NCBI GenBank assembly: GCA_016285055.1
Contig: JAEEPZ010000004.1
Location: forward strand, 26,871-90,870
From: Prevotella sp.
Lineage (GTDB): Bacteria; Bacteroidota; Bacteroidia; Bacteroidales; Bacteroidaceae
DNA: 64,000 bases
Direction of reading: 5' to 3'
Part shown: positions 10,185 to 21,018 of the stretch, in pieces
Layout of the letters: each line of letters starts with the position of its first letter
Numbering within the stretch: the stretch's first letter is position 1
The notes under the pieces: generated by a model
Seen by the model: only the letters and a program-made list of their open reading frames with translations
Told to the model about the DNA's origin: nothing
The model's database searches: none
Position numbers and translations under genes: made by a program

Positions 10185-10215
10185 CAAAGTTACGAAAAGT
10201 CGAGAGAAATGCAAA
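10185..10215 (-). promoter_or_regulatory. Promoter of the esterase-lyase-trpF operon
   Basis: On the minus strand, TTTG (10212-10215), a 19-bp spacer and TAACTTTG (10185-10192) match the Bacteroidetes TTTG-N19-TAnnTTTG promoter. It lies 26 bp before the ATG. Confidence 0.8.
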
Positions 10216-10291
10216 AGGAAAACTTGTTTTTCTTTTCATTTCCGAGTAACGAATTTTGCAGGGCCCAAAATGAAGTCCCGAATAACAAATA

Positions 10292-10311
10292 GCCCTCGGC
10301 AAGCCGAGGGC
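10292..10311. repeat. Perfect 9-bp inverted repeat (GCCCTCGGC)
   Basis: GCCCTCGGC-AA-GCCGAGGGC lies between the esterase promoter and the transposase promoter. It is either a stem-loop at the left end of the IS or a palindromic target; it has no T-run and so is a poor terminator. Confidence 0.75.
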
Positions 10312-10335
10312 CTTGGGAATTAGAGGAATAGTTAC

Positions 10336-10343
10336 TATCTTTG
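10336..10343 (+). promoter_or_regulatory. -7 element (TATCTTTG) driving the IS110 leader and transposase
   Basis: TATCTTTGCA matches TAnnTTTG, 162 bases before the transposase ATG. This leaves an unusually long leader of ~150 nt. Confidence 0.6.
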
Positions 10344-10347
10344 CAAC

Positions 10348-10500
10348 ATCAAGCAAGTAAATCATCTACGCTCTGGGCTGACACCCCAATTCCGAGTATG
10401 ATTCTGTTGTCTGTAGAATGAAGATTGGCCGCTAGATGCCGTATGGAAGAGTACCCACATTCCCATAGACACAGGCTTGTTTTTAACCTCTAAATCCATT
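10348..10500 (+). ncRNA. Candidate bridge RNA / structured leader of the IS110 element
   Basis: There is no ORF between the promoter at 10336 and the ATG at 10505. The segment contains short hairpins: GGG-ctgaca-CCC around 10375-10387, and ATTCT...AGAAT around 10401-10419 with an open loop. In IS110-group elements a bridge RNA that pairs with donor and target DNA is encoded in the left non-coding end. The position and size fit, but neither pairing loop was verified. Confidence 0.35.
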
Positions 10501-10504
10501 TCAC

Positions 10505-11863
10505 ATGGCAAAGAAAGCAAAAAAAATCAAGACAGAGAAAGGTTTGCGCCTAAAAATTGTTAATCCGGATTCCGCCGGCATAGACATTGCCGACAAGGAG
10601 ATTCAAGTGTGTGTTCCGGAAGACCGTGACGGGGAGAACAACCGCCGGTTTGGGAGTTTCACTCGTGACCTGCATGAGATTTGTTCCTGGCTTCATGCCT
10701 GCCGCATACGCACGGTAGCAATGGAGGCGACAGGAATCTACTGGCTAAATCTGTATCTCATGCTCAGGGATGCCGGGATTGATGTAATCCTAGCCAATCC
10801 TCTCCAGGTAAAGAATCTTATGGACGAGAAAACGGATGAGGCCGATGCGGAATGGCTAATGCTCATGCACAGCTATGGAATGGTCAAGCCAAGTTTCCAA
10901 CCGGAGAACATCACCAGGAAGATACGTAACCTCACACGCCATCGCTCAAACCTGCTCGAATCCGCATCTGTAGAAATCCTGCATATGCAGAAAGCCATGG
11001 AAATGATGAACATAAAACTCTCAACCGTCATCTCTGATGTCACGGGAAAGTCCGGCCAGGCTATCATCCGTGCCATCGTTGCGGGAAACCATGACCCGGT
11101 ATCCCTGTCACAACTGGCCGACGGCAGGTGCAAAGCCTCCAAGGAAACCATTGCCATGTCCCTTGAGGGAACATGGGAAGATGACGTACTGTTCATGCTT
11201 GAACAGAGCCTGAAGGCTTATGATTTCTATCAGGAACAGGTGGGGGATTGCAATAACAAGATAGAATCGCTTCTGATGGAATATGCTGCAGCCATCGACA
11301 CCAAAGGCACAGAATTCGTCCGGACCAAGAAAAGCGCAGCCCATAAGAATGTGCTCACTTTCGACATGGAAAAGTATGCCTTTGACATATGGGGAGTCAA
11401 CGTGAGGGCTATTCCCGGCATGAACGTAGGCTCAATGCTACAGCTTGTCGGTGAACTGGGACATGACTTCGTAGACAAATTCGATACATGCAGGAAGTTC
11501 TGCAAATGGTGTAATATCGTCCCAAACAACAAAATATCGGGAGGAAAACTTCTCTCAAGCCATCTGCCAAAGAGAAAGAACCCTGTGGGGCAGATTTTCA
11601 GAATGTGCGCTAATGCAGTCAAAGACGAGAAAACAGAAATGGGAAATTACTTCAGACGTTTGAAGTCAAGAAGCGGCTCTGCACAAGCCATAGTCGCAAC
11701 AGCACACAAAATTGCAAGAATCTTCTATACTATGATAAAGAACAGGCAAGAGTACAATGCAAAATTAGTCGGCAGCGACGAGAAGGAACTATTAATCAGA
11801 AAAATAGAACGGGCAAAAAAGGCACTGTTTAAACTTGACCAAAGACTTGCAGAAGCCTCCTAA
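10505..11863 (+). CDS. IS110-family transposase (DEDD recombinase)
   Basis: The 452-residue protein has the IS110 architecture: an N-terminal RuvC-like DEDD domain (GIDIADKEI with the first Asp, AMEATGIYW with Glu, EKTDEADAEW with the Asp pair), a coiled middle, and a C-terminal Transposase_20 domain (IPGMNVGSMLQLVGELGHD, CRKFCKWCNIVP) whose conserved Ser region GQIFRMCANAV and SGSAQAIVATAHKIARIFY are present. It is full length with no frameshift, so the element may be active. It catalyses RNA-guided insertion and excision in characterised relatives. It stands alone between the pectin operon and the nifJ region. Confidence 0.95.
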   Translation: MAKKAKKIKTEKGLRLKIVNPDSAGIDIADKEIQVCVPEDRDGENNRRFGSFTRDLHEICSWLHACRIRTVAMEATGIYWLNLYLMLRDAGIDVILANPLQVKNLMDEKTDEADAEWLMLMHSYGMVKPSFQPENITRKIRNLTRHRSNLLESASVEILHMQKAMEMMNIKLSTVISDVTGKSGQAIIRAIVAGNHDPVSLSQLADGRCKASKETIAMSLEGTWEDDVLFMLEQSLKAYDFYQEQVGDCNNKIESLLMEYAAAIDTKGTEFVRTKKSAAHKNVLTFDMEKYAFDIWGVNVRAIPGMNVGSMLQLVGELGHDFVDKFDTCRKFCKWCNIVPNNKISGGKLLSSHLPKRKNPVGQIFRMCANAVKDEKTEMGNYFRRLKSRSGSAQAIVATAHKIARIFYTMIKNRQEYNAKLVGSDEKELLIRKIERAKKALFKLDQRLAEAS

Positions 11864-11902
11864 ACAAATTTGTTATATGGAAGACAGGGTATCTTCGGCA
11901 AA

Positions 11903-11940
11903 GCCCGCCCATTGGTCGGGTGGTGCACGTATTCGTGCAC
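11903..11940. repeat. REP-like element with GTGCACG-TATT-CGTGCAC hairpin, copy 1
   Basis: A CCCG...CGGG hairpin is followed by a perfect 7-bp stem (11923-11929 with 11934-11940) and a 4-nt loop, 40 bp after the transposase stop. The same 18-bp core and similar upstream bases recur at 61520-61558, also just after a stop codon. Confidence 0.8.
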
Positions 11941-12041
11941 ATCTGGCCCCTGAAAGCTGATGAAACAATTGCCGGATGGAGCCGCTTATTTAGACGAAAC
12001 AAAAAAAATGACGGAAGTTTGCATTATTTTGCAATCTCTGC

Positions 12042-12072
12042 TTTGCAATACGGGATTTTATTTGTAACTTTG
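12042..12072 (+). promoter_or_regulatory. Promoter of the small membrane protein-nifJ unit
   Basis: TTTG (12042-12045), a 19-bp spacer and TAACTTTG (12065-12072) match the Bacteroidetes consensus, 50 bp before the first ATG. Confidence 0.8.
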
Positions 12073-12122
12073 CACGCGTTTTAAAACAAATCATCATTTC
12101 TGGGTATTTTTTCAATTACTAA

Positions 12123-12377
12123 ATGAAGCGAACAAAGATTGAACAACTGTTGGTTATCATCGCTTGGATGTGGTTGATAGGCGGCATTCTCTTTACGTTT
12201 CTCGTAAGCAAGGGAATATGGGAGTCGAGTCAGGATATGGCGTTCCCACAAGCTGTTCTGACCTTTATAGGTGGCGTGGGCGCTTCTGTTGTCGGCTGGG
12301 CGGTGCTTATGCAAATCATCAGCCTTTCCGACAGAATAAGTAAAATAGAGACTGAGTTGAAGGAATTCAAAAAATAA
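12123..12377 (+). CDS. Small two-helix membrane protein of unknown function
   Basis: The 84-residue protein has two predicted membrane helices (LLVIIAWMWLIGGILFTFLV and AVLTFIGGVGASVVGWAVLM) and a charged C-terminal coil (ISKIETELKEFKK). It has its own consensus promoter and sits 34 bp before nifJ, so it is probably co-transcribed. No domain is recognised. The location suggests a membrane accessory protein, but a link to pyruvate metabolism is only positional. Confidence 0.75.
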   Translation: MKRTKIEQLLVIIAWMWLIGGILFTFLVSKGIWESSQDMAFPQAVLTFIGGVGASVVGWAVLMQIISLSDRISKIETELKEFKK

Positions 12378-12411
12378 CATTATTCACTTAATACATTTTT
12401 TATTTAAACAA

Positions 12412-16107
<3,696 letters not shown>

Positions 16108-16129
16108 ATATAATCTATCCCTTTTATTT

Positions 16130-16165
16130 GGGGGCGGAGCGGATAGCCGCTTCGCCCCCACTTTT
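16130..16165 (+). terminator. Rho-independent terminator after nifJ
   Basis: A 13-bp stem (GGGGGCGGAGCGG paired with CCGCTTCGCCCCC, one G-U) has a 4-nt loop, ending in a short ACTTTTC tail 22 bp after the nifJ stop. Confidence 0.85.
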
Positions 16166-16213
16166 CAACTAATTGTGAATCATTGCACCGTAGGATTGCA
16201 TAACGGAACCAAT

Positions 16214-17287
16214 ATGAATAGAATTGCAATAGAAGGTTATAAGTCATTTAAACAGATAGACATTCCGCTCACCCCCATTAACATTTTGATAGGGTCTAAT
16301 GGTTCTGGCAAGAGTAATTTCCTGTCTTTTTTCGAAATGCTCAATCGCTTATACGAACAGAAGTTGACTCCATATGTGGCATTGAATGGTGGAACAGCCA
16401 GATTCCTTCATAAAGGTCCAAAAGTCACTGATACCATACGGGCAAAAGCAACTTTTAATCGAAACACCTACAGTTTTGAGTTGAAGGAAGGTGATAACCA
16501 ATTTGTGTTCATGCACGAATGGTTAGGATACACATCTAAAACAGGTTGGATAAACGACAGATCAGACATATCTTCCTACAAGAATGAGGCTGAGATAAAA
16601 AGTTATAGTGGACTGACAAGGGACAGCTATATTAAGGACTATCTTCGTACAATGTCAAAATATCACTTTCATGATACGGGCAAGCAGTCACCCTTTACCC
16701 ATGAAAGCAATATCCAGAACGACATCTTCTACCTCTACGAATCTGGCGAGAATCTGGCAGCATTCCTTTATGGCATCCAGCAAAAGGAGCCAATGACCTA
16801 CAAACGCATTGTGAAAGTGATTCAAAGCGTAGCACCCTACTTTTCTGACTTCTATTTCCATCCCAATGAGAATGGGAATCTGCGTCTGCTCTGGCACGAC
16901 AAGTTCAGCGAGACCGTTTATGGCCCGTCTGATCTTTCTGACGGAACCATCCGATTTATTGCTTTGGCAACATTATTCCTCCAGCCCAAACCAGCGAAGT
17001 TGATAGTCATTGATGAGCCTGAGCTTGGCCTTCATCCTGTAGCTATCAGCAAACTTGCAGGACTTATAAAATCAGTCAAAGACCGAGGTACACAGATTAT
17101 CGCTGCAACCCAGAGTGCAGACCTTATAAGTTACTTTGAGCCGGAAGACATCATCACCGTCAACCAAGTGGGGGGCGAGACACAACTGAGCCGACTCGAT
17201 GCCCAGCAACTCGCTCATTGGTTGGATGAATACACACTTGGAGACCTGTGGAAAAACAACATTATAAAGGGAGGGCAGCCAAGATGA
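16214..17287 (+). CDS. AAA/ABC-type ATPase of a two-gene AAA-TOPRIM (DUF4276) cassette
   Basis: The 357-residue SMC/ABC-like ATPase (AAA_21/COG4637 type) has Walker A IGSNGSGKSNF (residue ~27), a signature-like LSDGTIRFIALA, Walker B KLIVIDEPELGLHP and a switch region IIAATQSADLI. There is no membrane segment. ATG 16214 is chosen because IAIEGYKSF is the usual start; an upstream ATG at 16175 lacks conservation. Its stop overlaps the next ATG (ATGA), so translation is coupled. Such ATPase plus TOPRIM pairs (AbiL-like, PARIS-like, OLD/Gabija-like) act in phage defence by abortive nuclease activation; membership here is inferred from the pairing and not proven. The base composition is visibly more AT-rich than nifJ, suggesting transfer. 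Confidence 0.85.
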   Translation: MNRIAIEGYKSFKQIDIPLTPINILIGSNGSGKSNFLSFFEMLNRLYEQKLTPYVALNGGTARFLHKGPKVTDTIRAKATFNRNTYSFELKEGDNQFVFMHEWLGYTSKTGWINDRSDISSYKNEAEIKSYSGLTRDSYIKDYLRTMSKYHFHDTGKQSPFTHESNIQNDIFYLYESGENLAAFLYGIQQKEPMTYKRIVKVIQSVAPYFSDFYFHPNENGNLRLLWHDKFSETVYGPSDLSDGTIRFIALATLFLQPKPAKLIVIDEPELGLHPVAISKLAGLIKSVKDRGTQIIAATQSADLISYFEPEDIITVNQVGGETQLSRLDAQQLAHWLDEYTLGDLWKNNIIKGGQPR

Positions 17288-17949
17288 AAAGACTGATTAT
17301 CGTATGCGAAGGAGCCACCGAGCAGGAATTCTGCCAGACAGTCTTGGCTCCCTATTTCTATCGGAAGGACGTTCTTGTAGAAGCACCAACCATCAAGCAT
17401 TCCTGTGGTGGTATCGTCGCATGGGGAACGCTGAAGAAACAACTGATTCAACACCTCAACGAATCAGATGTCATCGTAACCTTGCTCATAGATTTTTACC
17501 GCATCAAGGATTCTTTTCGCTTCCCCGGATGGATGGAAGCAAAGACCATTGAGCTGTACCAAGCCAAGATGGACTTCCTTTTTCAACAGATGTCGCAGGA
17601 CATACAAGAGAGCTTGCGCAGCCGTTTCATTCCTTACATCCAGTTACACGAATTCGAAGGGCTACTCTTCTCCGATATTTCAGCCTTCAAGAACAATTTC
17701 CGTAAAGGAGAATGTGATTTCGACGCTATAGAGACCGCCATCAAGGACTTCTCCACTCCAGAAGAAATAAATAATGGCCCTAACACAGCTCCCTCCGTCA
17801 GGCTGAAGAATGCCATCCAAGGCTACAACAAAGAAATCTATGGCAGTTTACTTGCCGATGACATCGGTTTAATGACCATCCGAAAGCGCTGCCCACTTTT
17901 TAATCAATGGATAGAGCGTTTGGAGTCCGTGCTCATAAATGCATATTAG
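17284..17949 (+). CDS. DUF4276 TOPRIM-fold protein, partner of the AAA ATPase
   Basis: The 221-residue protein begins with the TOPRIM glutamate motif IIVCEGATEQEF, then VTLLIDFYRIKDSFRFPG (acidic second motif) and the DUF4276 hallmark HEFEGLLFSDISAF. The C-terminus carries PSVRLKNAIQGYNKEIYG and MTIRKRCPLFNQWIERL. The ATG overlaps the ATPase stop by 4 bases. TOPRIM domains of this type are probable nuclease effectors. In the AAA-TOPRIM defence systems the ATPase senses a phage cue and the TOPRIM protein cuts nucleic acid (family knowledge). A perfect terminator closes the cassette. Confidence 0.85.
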   Translation: MKRLIIVCEGATEQEFCQTVLAPYFYRKDVLVEAPTIKHSCGGIVAWGTLKKQLIQHLNESDVIVTLLIDFYRIKDSFRFPGWMEAKTIELYQAKMDFLFQQMSQDIQESLRSRFIPYIQLHEFEGLLFSDISAFKNNFRKGECDFDAIETAIKDFSTPEEINNGPNTAPSVRLKNAIQGYNKEIYGSLLADDIGLMTIRKRCPLFNQWIERLESVLINAY

Positions 17950-17997
17950 ACGCAATACGAAAAACAATTCGCGCCTTTGTTCCGTTCTAATCAAAGC

Positions 17998-18035
17998 AAA
18001 AAGGAGCATCCAAGGCATTTCAGATGCTCCTTTTT
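17998..18035 (+). terminator. Terminator closing the AAA-DUF4276 cassette
   Basis: AAAAAGGAGCATC and GATGCTCCTTTTT form a perfect 13-bp stem with a 12-nt loop and a T-run, 48 bp after the stop. Confidence 0.92.
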
Positions 18036-18088
18036 AATCTGTTATTAAAAAAACACAAAAAAAAGTTGTGGGATTAGCCAAGTTTTAC

Positions 18089-18096
18089 TATTTTTG
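18089..18096 (+). promoter_or_regulatory. -7 element (TATTTTTG) for the YraN-family gene
   Basis: TATTTTTGCC matches TAnnTTTG, 27 bp before the ATG at 18123; the -33 box is weak. Confidence 0.6.
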
Positions 18097-18122
18097 CCAA
18101 CCAATCAAAATCTGCGGGAACC

Positions 18123-18824
18123 ATGACAGCCAAGGACGTTTTTGAATTGCGAAGACAGGGACGCATCGAGGAGGCCTACGATGCCATCCGTCCACTCTAT
18201 GCCAACGACAAGAGTCCCTATACTTCCTCGGCCATGTTCTGGACAGCCAGTGACATTTTGAAGAAACGGCTGAACGAAGGGCGGATGGATGAGGCGGAGA
18301 AGATATTTGCTGCCCTGGAACGCTTGCTGCCCAACGTGCCCGACAGCGAAGGCTGGGTGAGCAAGGCTTTCAAGAAATGTCAGGAACTGGTGGGAAGAGG
18401 CGAGACACGTGAGAGGCTGCAGAAGGAAGGCCCGGAGCATCTGCAAACGGGCGCTTGGGGGGAAGGACTCGCTGCTGCCTACCTGCGAGAGAAAGGCTAC
18501 GTCATACTGGAGCGTGACTGGCATTCCAGTCATCGCGACATCGACATCATTGCCCAGCAAGGCGACACCATTGTCTTCGTAGAAGTGAAGACCCGCAGAA
18601 ACCGTGTCTTTGCCGACCCCGTCACAGCTGTGAACTATCAGAAACAGCGTCATCTACTGAAAGCCATCAATCATTACCTGCAGTACAGGCACATCACCGC
18701 TCCTCATCGTTTTGACGTCATCACCATCGTCGGCAAGCCAGGCGACTGCAACCCGGAGATTGAACACATCGAGGACTTTCAATTACCTCTTCCTTGCTTT
18801 AGTGGTGGTCGCCGATGGCGGTAA
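18123..18824 (+). CDS. YraN-family (UPF0102) nuclease-like domain fused to an N-terminal helical domain
   Basis: Residues ~105-220 form a UPF0102/YraN domain: GAWGEGLAAAYLREKGY, then RDIDIIAQQGDTIVFVEVKTR, the D...EVK signature of the PD-(D/E)XK endonuclease fold, and the DPVTAVNYQKQRHLLKAI helix. The first ~100 residues (FELRRQGRIEEAYDAIRPLY; MDEAEKIFAALERL) look like TPR-type helical repeats not found in stand-alone YraN (~120 residues). The family is thought to process branched DNA or holds a Holliday-junction-resolvase-like fold; its activity is poorly defined. The last ~12 residues run toward the repeat region and may be non-native. Confidence 0.85.
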   Translation: MTAKDVFELRRQGRIEEAYDAIRPLYANDKSPYTSSAMFWTASDILKKRLNEGRMDEAEKIFAALERLLPNVPDSEGWVSKAFKKCQELVGRGETRERLQKEGPEHLQTGAWGEGLAAAYLREKGYVILERDWHSSHRDIDIIAQQGDTIVFVEVKTRRNRVFADPVTAVNYQKQRHLLKAINHYLQYRHITAPHRFDVITIVGKPGDCNPEIEHIEDFQLPLPCFSGGRRWR

Positions 18825-18894
18825 GGCAATCTCGGCACAGAGGACCAATTCTTTATATTTTCTCTGTGTGTGTTTTATTCCATCCACCCAATAC

Positions 18895-18993
18895 AAAAAA
18901 GTCCGAAGGCTTCGGACTCTTTGTCCGGAGGCTTCGGACTCGTTGTCCGAAGGCTTCGGACGAACAGTCCGAAATGTAAAGAAAATTGCGGAC
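18895..18993. repeat. Palindrome array A: three 17-bp palindromes at 22-bp period plus a closing stem-loop
   Basis: GTCCGAAGGCTTCGGAC (18901), a GTCCGG variant (18923) and GTCCGAAGGCTTCGGAC (18945) are separated by 5-bp spacers (TCTTT, TCGTT, GAACA). A 27-bp stem-loop (18967-18993: GTCCGAAAT, 9-nt loop, ATTGCGGAC) follows. The left edge AAAAAA and the right stem-loop are shared with array B at 38145-38266. The array lies downstream of the YraN-family gene. Confidence 0.92.
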
Positions 18994-19122
18994 GGTTTTG
19001 AAATGACAAAAACCGAAGAGACAGCAAGCACATGAAGGCTGAAAATCAGCAAAATAGCATACCCAACAAAAAAAGCAAGAAAAAAAAGACAAGAATATGT
19101 GTGAGTTTTCAAAAAAACTTAG

Positions 19123-19130
19123 TAATTTTG
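19123..19130 (+). promoter_or_regulatory. -7 element (TAATTTTG) of the rtcB leader
   Basis: TAATTTTGCGG matches TAnnTTTG. Transcription would start near 19137, over 500 nt before rtcB. Confidence 0.55.
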
Positions 19131-19159
19131 CGGCCAGTTTTTGAACAAAGCATGTAAAC

Positions 19160-19216
19160 ATGAATAAAATCAGTGGACAACAGGTGCTCTTAGCAGCACC
19201 GAAAACTGAGGAATGA
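19160..19216 (+). CDS. Putative 18-residue leader peptide upstream of an attenuator-like hairpin
   Basis: The short ORF MNKISGQQVLLAAPKTEE starts ~23 nt after the predicted transcription start and stops (TGA 19214-19216) inside the 5' arm of a T-run hairpin. That is the geometry of ribosome-controlled attenuation. The codons for VLLAAP overlap another hairpin (GGTGCT...AGCACC, 19183-19200). No run of regulatory codons or ribosome-binding site is evident, so coding is uncertain. Confidence 0.3.
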   Translation: MNKISGQQVLLAAPKTEE

Positions 19217-19242
19217 GTCTGTAGGGTTTCGGCTCATTTTTT
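19212..19242 (+). terminator. Terminator-like hairpin in the rtcB leader
   Basis: ATGAGTC (19213-19219) pairs with GGCTCAT (19231-19237) across an 11-nt loop and runs into TTTTTT. It would end a small RNA of ~105 nt, or act as an attenuator for rtcB. Confidence 0.6.
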
Positions 19243-19660
19243 CAGTAAACAAACAATCAGGAGCCCGAAACGACGCACGAGTGAGCGTGATGCGAGTCCC
19301 AACGGGACTTGGCCGAGCGAGCAGGAGTAACAACGTCAAACAAACAGAAACGAGTAAGCAGACTCATCAGAAATCATGTAATGCACACCAACCGAGAGAA
19401 AAGTTAACCCACGCACGGCTTTCTTGTATGGCTCAGCATCTGCCTATTGGATGCTGGCAGTTACATGGCTGCGAGAGGATACAGCCGTCAACTAAGGTTC
19501 ATTCCCTTCCTTCACAGGCTATTCTGTTGTCATGGCGCACCGAGACGAAGGTATAGGTGCAGGTCGTATCACAAAAGGACATGACAGCCCCAACACAATT
19601 CAAAATTATTATCAACCTACAGCTATACCTATTTATATAATAGGTACTGTAAAAAAACAA
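19243..19660 (+). other. Long non-coding, hairpin-rich segment before rtcB
   Basis: About 420 bp has no convincing gene. It contains several short stems: AGTCCC-AAC-GGGACT near 19294-19308, CAGCATC...GATGCTG near 19436-19458 and GGCTG...CAGCC near 19469-19488. It could be a structured 5' leader of rtcB or a decayed RNA or mobile sequence; no known RNA family was recognised. The small ORF at 19281-19556 has repeat-like composition and is not called. Confidence 0.45.
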
Positions 19661-19669
19661 GATACGACA

Positions 19670-20908
19670 ATGTTAGAACTTAAAGGGAAATATTGCAAGG
19701 ACTGCAAGATCTTCACAGACAATATAGAGCAGGAAGCCCTCTCGATGGTGTATCATTTTCTTGACAATCCCATGTTCGAGGGTTCCAAGATTAGAATCAT
19801 GCCCGACGTGCATGCCGGTAAGGACATCGTGGTGGGATTCACTGTTCCGTTCACCGACCATGTAAACCCCGACCATGTGGGAGGCGACATTGGTTGCTCG
19901 GTATCGACGGCCATCACTGACATGCCCATCCATCCTGAGGACTACCCGGAGATAGAGCGTGACATACGCGAAAACGTGAAATTCGGTATGAGTATTCACC
20001 AGAAAGCGGTCTATCCTTATGCCGACCTGTACAAGCATCTGAAACTGCGCCTGCAGCAGGCCCGCCTGCAGTGGCCTGAGATGGTGGGAGCCATGGAAGT
20101 GTCGGAACGCGGCATTACCGCCATGCTGAAGCGCATTGACCAAAAGGAGCACATGTTCTACAACAGTATTGGCACCGTGGGAGGCGGCAACCACTTCGTA
20201 GAGGTGGGCGTGACACCCGAAGGAAACTATGCCTTCACCGTGCACTGCGGCAGCCGCAACCTCGGACAGAAGGTGTGGAAATACTGGAAGATGGAGGCCG
20301 CCAAGCTGACTGGTGTGACAAACGGTTTCCTGGTAGAAGATGCCATGAAGGGATATATCACCGACATGGTCGTGGCACAGGCCTATGCAGAGTTCAATCA
20401 TCAGGTGATAGACCGCTTGGTGATGGAAGCCATCTGCAAGGGCAGCGGACGGAAAGCCAATATCGTGGAGCAGATCTACACCACCCACAACTACATCGAC
20501 TTCTCAATGAAGATGATGCGCAAAGGGGCCGTGGCAGCTCCGGCGGGAAGAAAGTTGGTCATTCCGTTCAACATGCGCGACGGACTGATTATAGCCCGTG
20601 GCAAGGGTAACGAGGACTGGAACCAGAGTGCGCCTCACGGTGCCGGACGCCTGCTGTCGCGGTCGGATGCCAAGGAACTCATCGACCTCGATGAATACAG
20701 AGAGGCCATGAAGGGCATCTACTCCACATCGGTGGGCACAGGCACCATCGACGAGAGCCCGATGGCCTACAAAGATCCGAAGGAGATTCTTCGACTGATA
20801 GAGGACACCGTAGAGGTGGATTATTTCATCCGCCCAGTCATCAACCTGAAGGCCACCAACTCTTACGATTCCAGCGTGGAGATAGACTTGAACGAGGAGC
20901 AAGATTGA
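19670..20908 (+). CDS. rtcB: RtcB-family RNA ligase
   Basis: The 412-residue RtcB joins RNA 2',3'-cyclic-phosphate (or 3'-phosphate) and 5'-OH ends using GTP and Mn2+. Motifs: MPDVHAGKDIVVGFTVPF, HVGGDIGCSVSTA with the metal Cys, GTVGGGNHFVEV (Asn-His), TVHCGSRNLGQKVW (metal His), and the C-terminal SAPHGAGRLLSR whose His is guanylylated. The end VDYFIRPVINLKAT is also typical. ATG 19670 (MLELKGKYCKDCKIF) is chosen because conservation begins there. It is shorter than E. coli RtcB (~408 is within the family range). No rtcA or archease lies nearby. The long structured leader is unusual. Confidence 0.95.
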   Translation: MLELKGKYCKDCKIFTDNIEQEALSMVYHFLDNPMFEGSKIRIMPDVHAGKDIVVGFTVPFTDHVNPDHVGGDIGCSVSTAITDMPIHPEDYPEIERDIRENVKFGMSIHQKAVYPYADLYKHLKLRLQQARLQWPEMVGAMEVSERGITAMLKRIDQKEHMFYNSIGTVGGGNHFVEVGVTPEGNYAFTVHCGSRNLGQKVWKYWKMEAAKLTGVTNGFLVEDAMKGYITDMVVAQAYAEFNHQVIDRLVMEAICKGSGRKANIVEQIYTTHNYIDFSMKMMRKGAVAAPAGRKLVIPFNMRDGLIIARGKGNEDWNQSAPHGAGRLLSRSDAKELIDLDEYREAMKGIYSTSVGTGTIDESPMAYKDPKEILRLIEDTVEVDYFIRPVINLKATNSYDSSVEIDLNEEQD

Positions 20909-20950
20909 TTTGTCAAGGCCGGGGAACTCACAAACACTGCGCTCCTACAA

Positions 20951-20995
20951 AAGAAAAAGCTGTGCGTCCAACAAGGTGGCGCACAGCTTTTTCTT
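20951..20995. terminator. Bidirectional terminator between rtcB and the OMP gene
   Basis: AAGAAAAAGCTGTGCG and CGCACAGCTTTTTCTT form a 16-bp perfect stem with A- and T-runs on both sides, between convergent genes. Confidence 0.93.
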
Positions 20996-21018
20996 GATGC
21001 TGATCATACAAGCTCGGC

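Larger units (their letters stand above)
10290..11945 (+). mobile_element. IS110-family insertion sequence (ends approximate)
   Basis: A DEDD/Transposase_20 transposase is flanked by ~200 bp of non-coding DNA on the left and ~80 bp on the right. The base composition is more AT-rich than the neighbours. IS110 elements lack conventional terminal inverted repeats and target duplications, so the ends cannot be fixed from this copy. The left limit is placed at a hairpin (10292-10311) and the right at a repeated GTGCACG hairpin (11923-11940). Either hairpin could belong to the target rather than the element. Confidence 0.6.

Noticed and set aside
16214..17949. Definite PARIS system
   Set aside because: The second protein shows DUF4276 rather than the partner usually given for PARIS; an AAA-TOPRIM class is claimed, not a named system.
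18895..18993. CRISPR array
   Set aside because: Repeat of 17 bp and spacer of 5 bp, palindromic units and no cas genes; spacers are far too short.
18712..19035. ORFs through palindrome array A (Ser/Arg/Glu/Gly rich)
   Set aside because: They are just translations of the palindromic repeat and have no initiation signals.
19150..19660. tmRNA, SRP RNA or RNase P RNA
   Set aside because: The characteristic end sequences and conserved cores of these RNAs were not found; called only as an unidentified leader.
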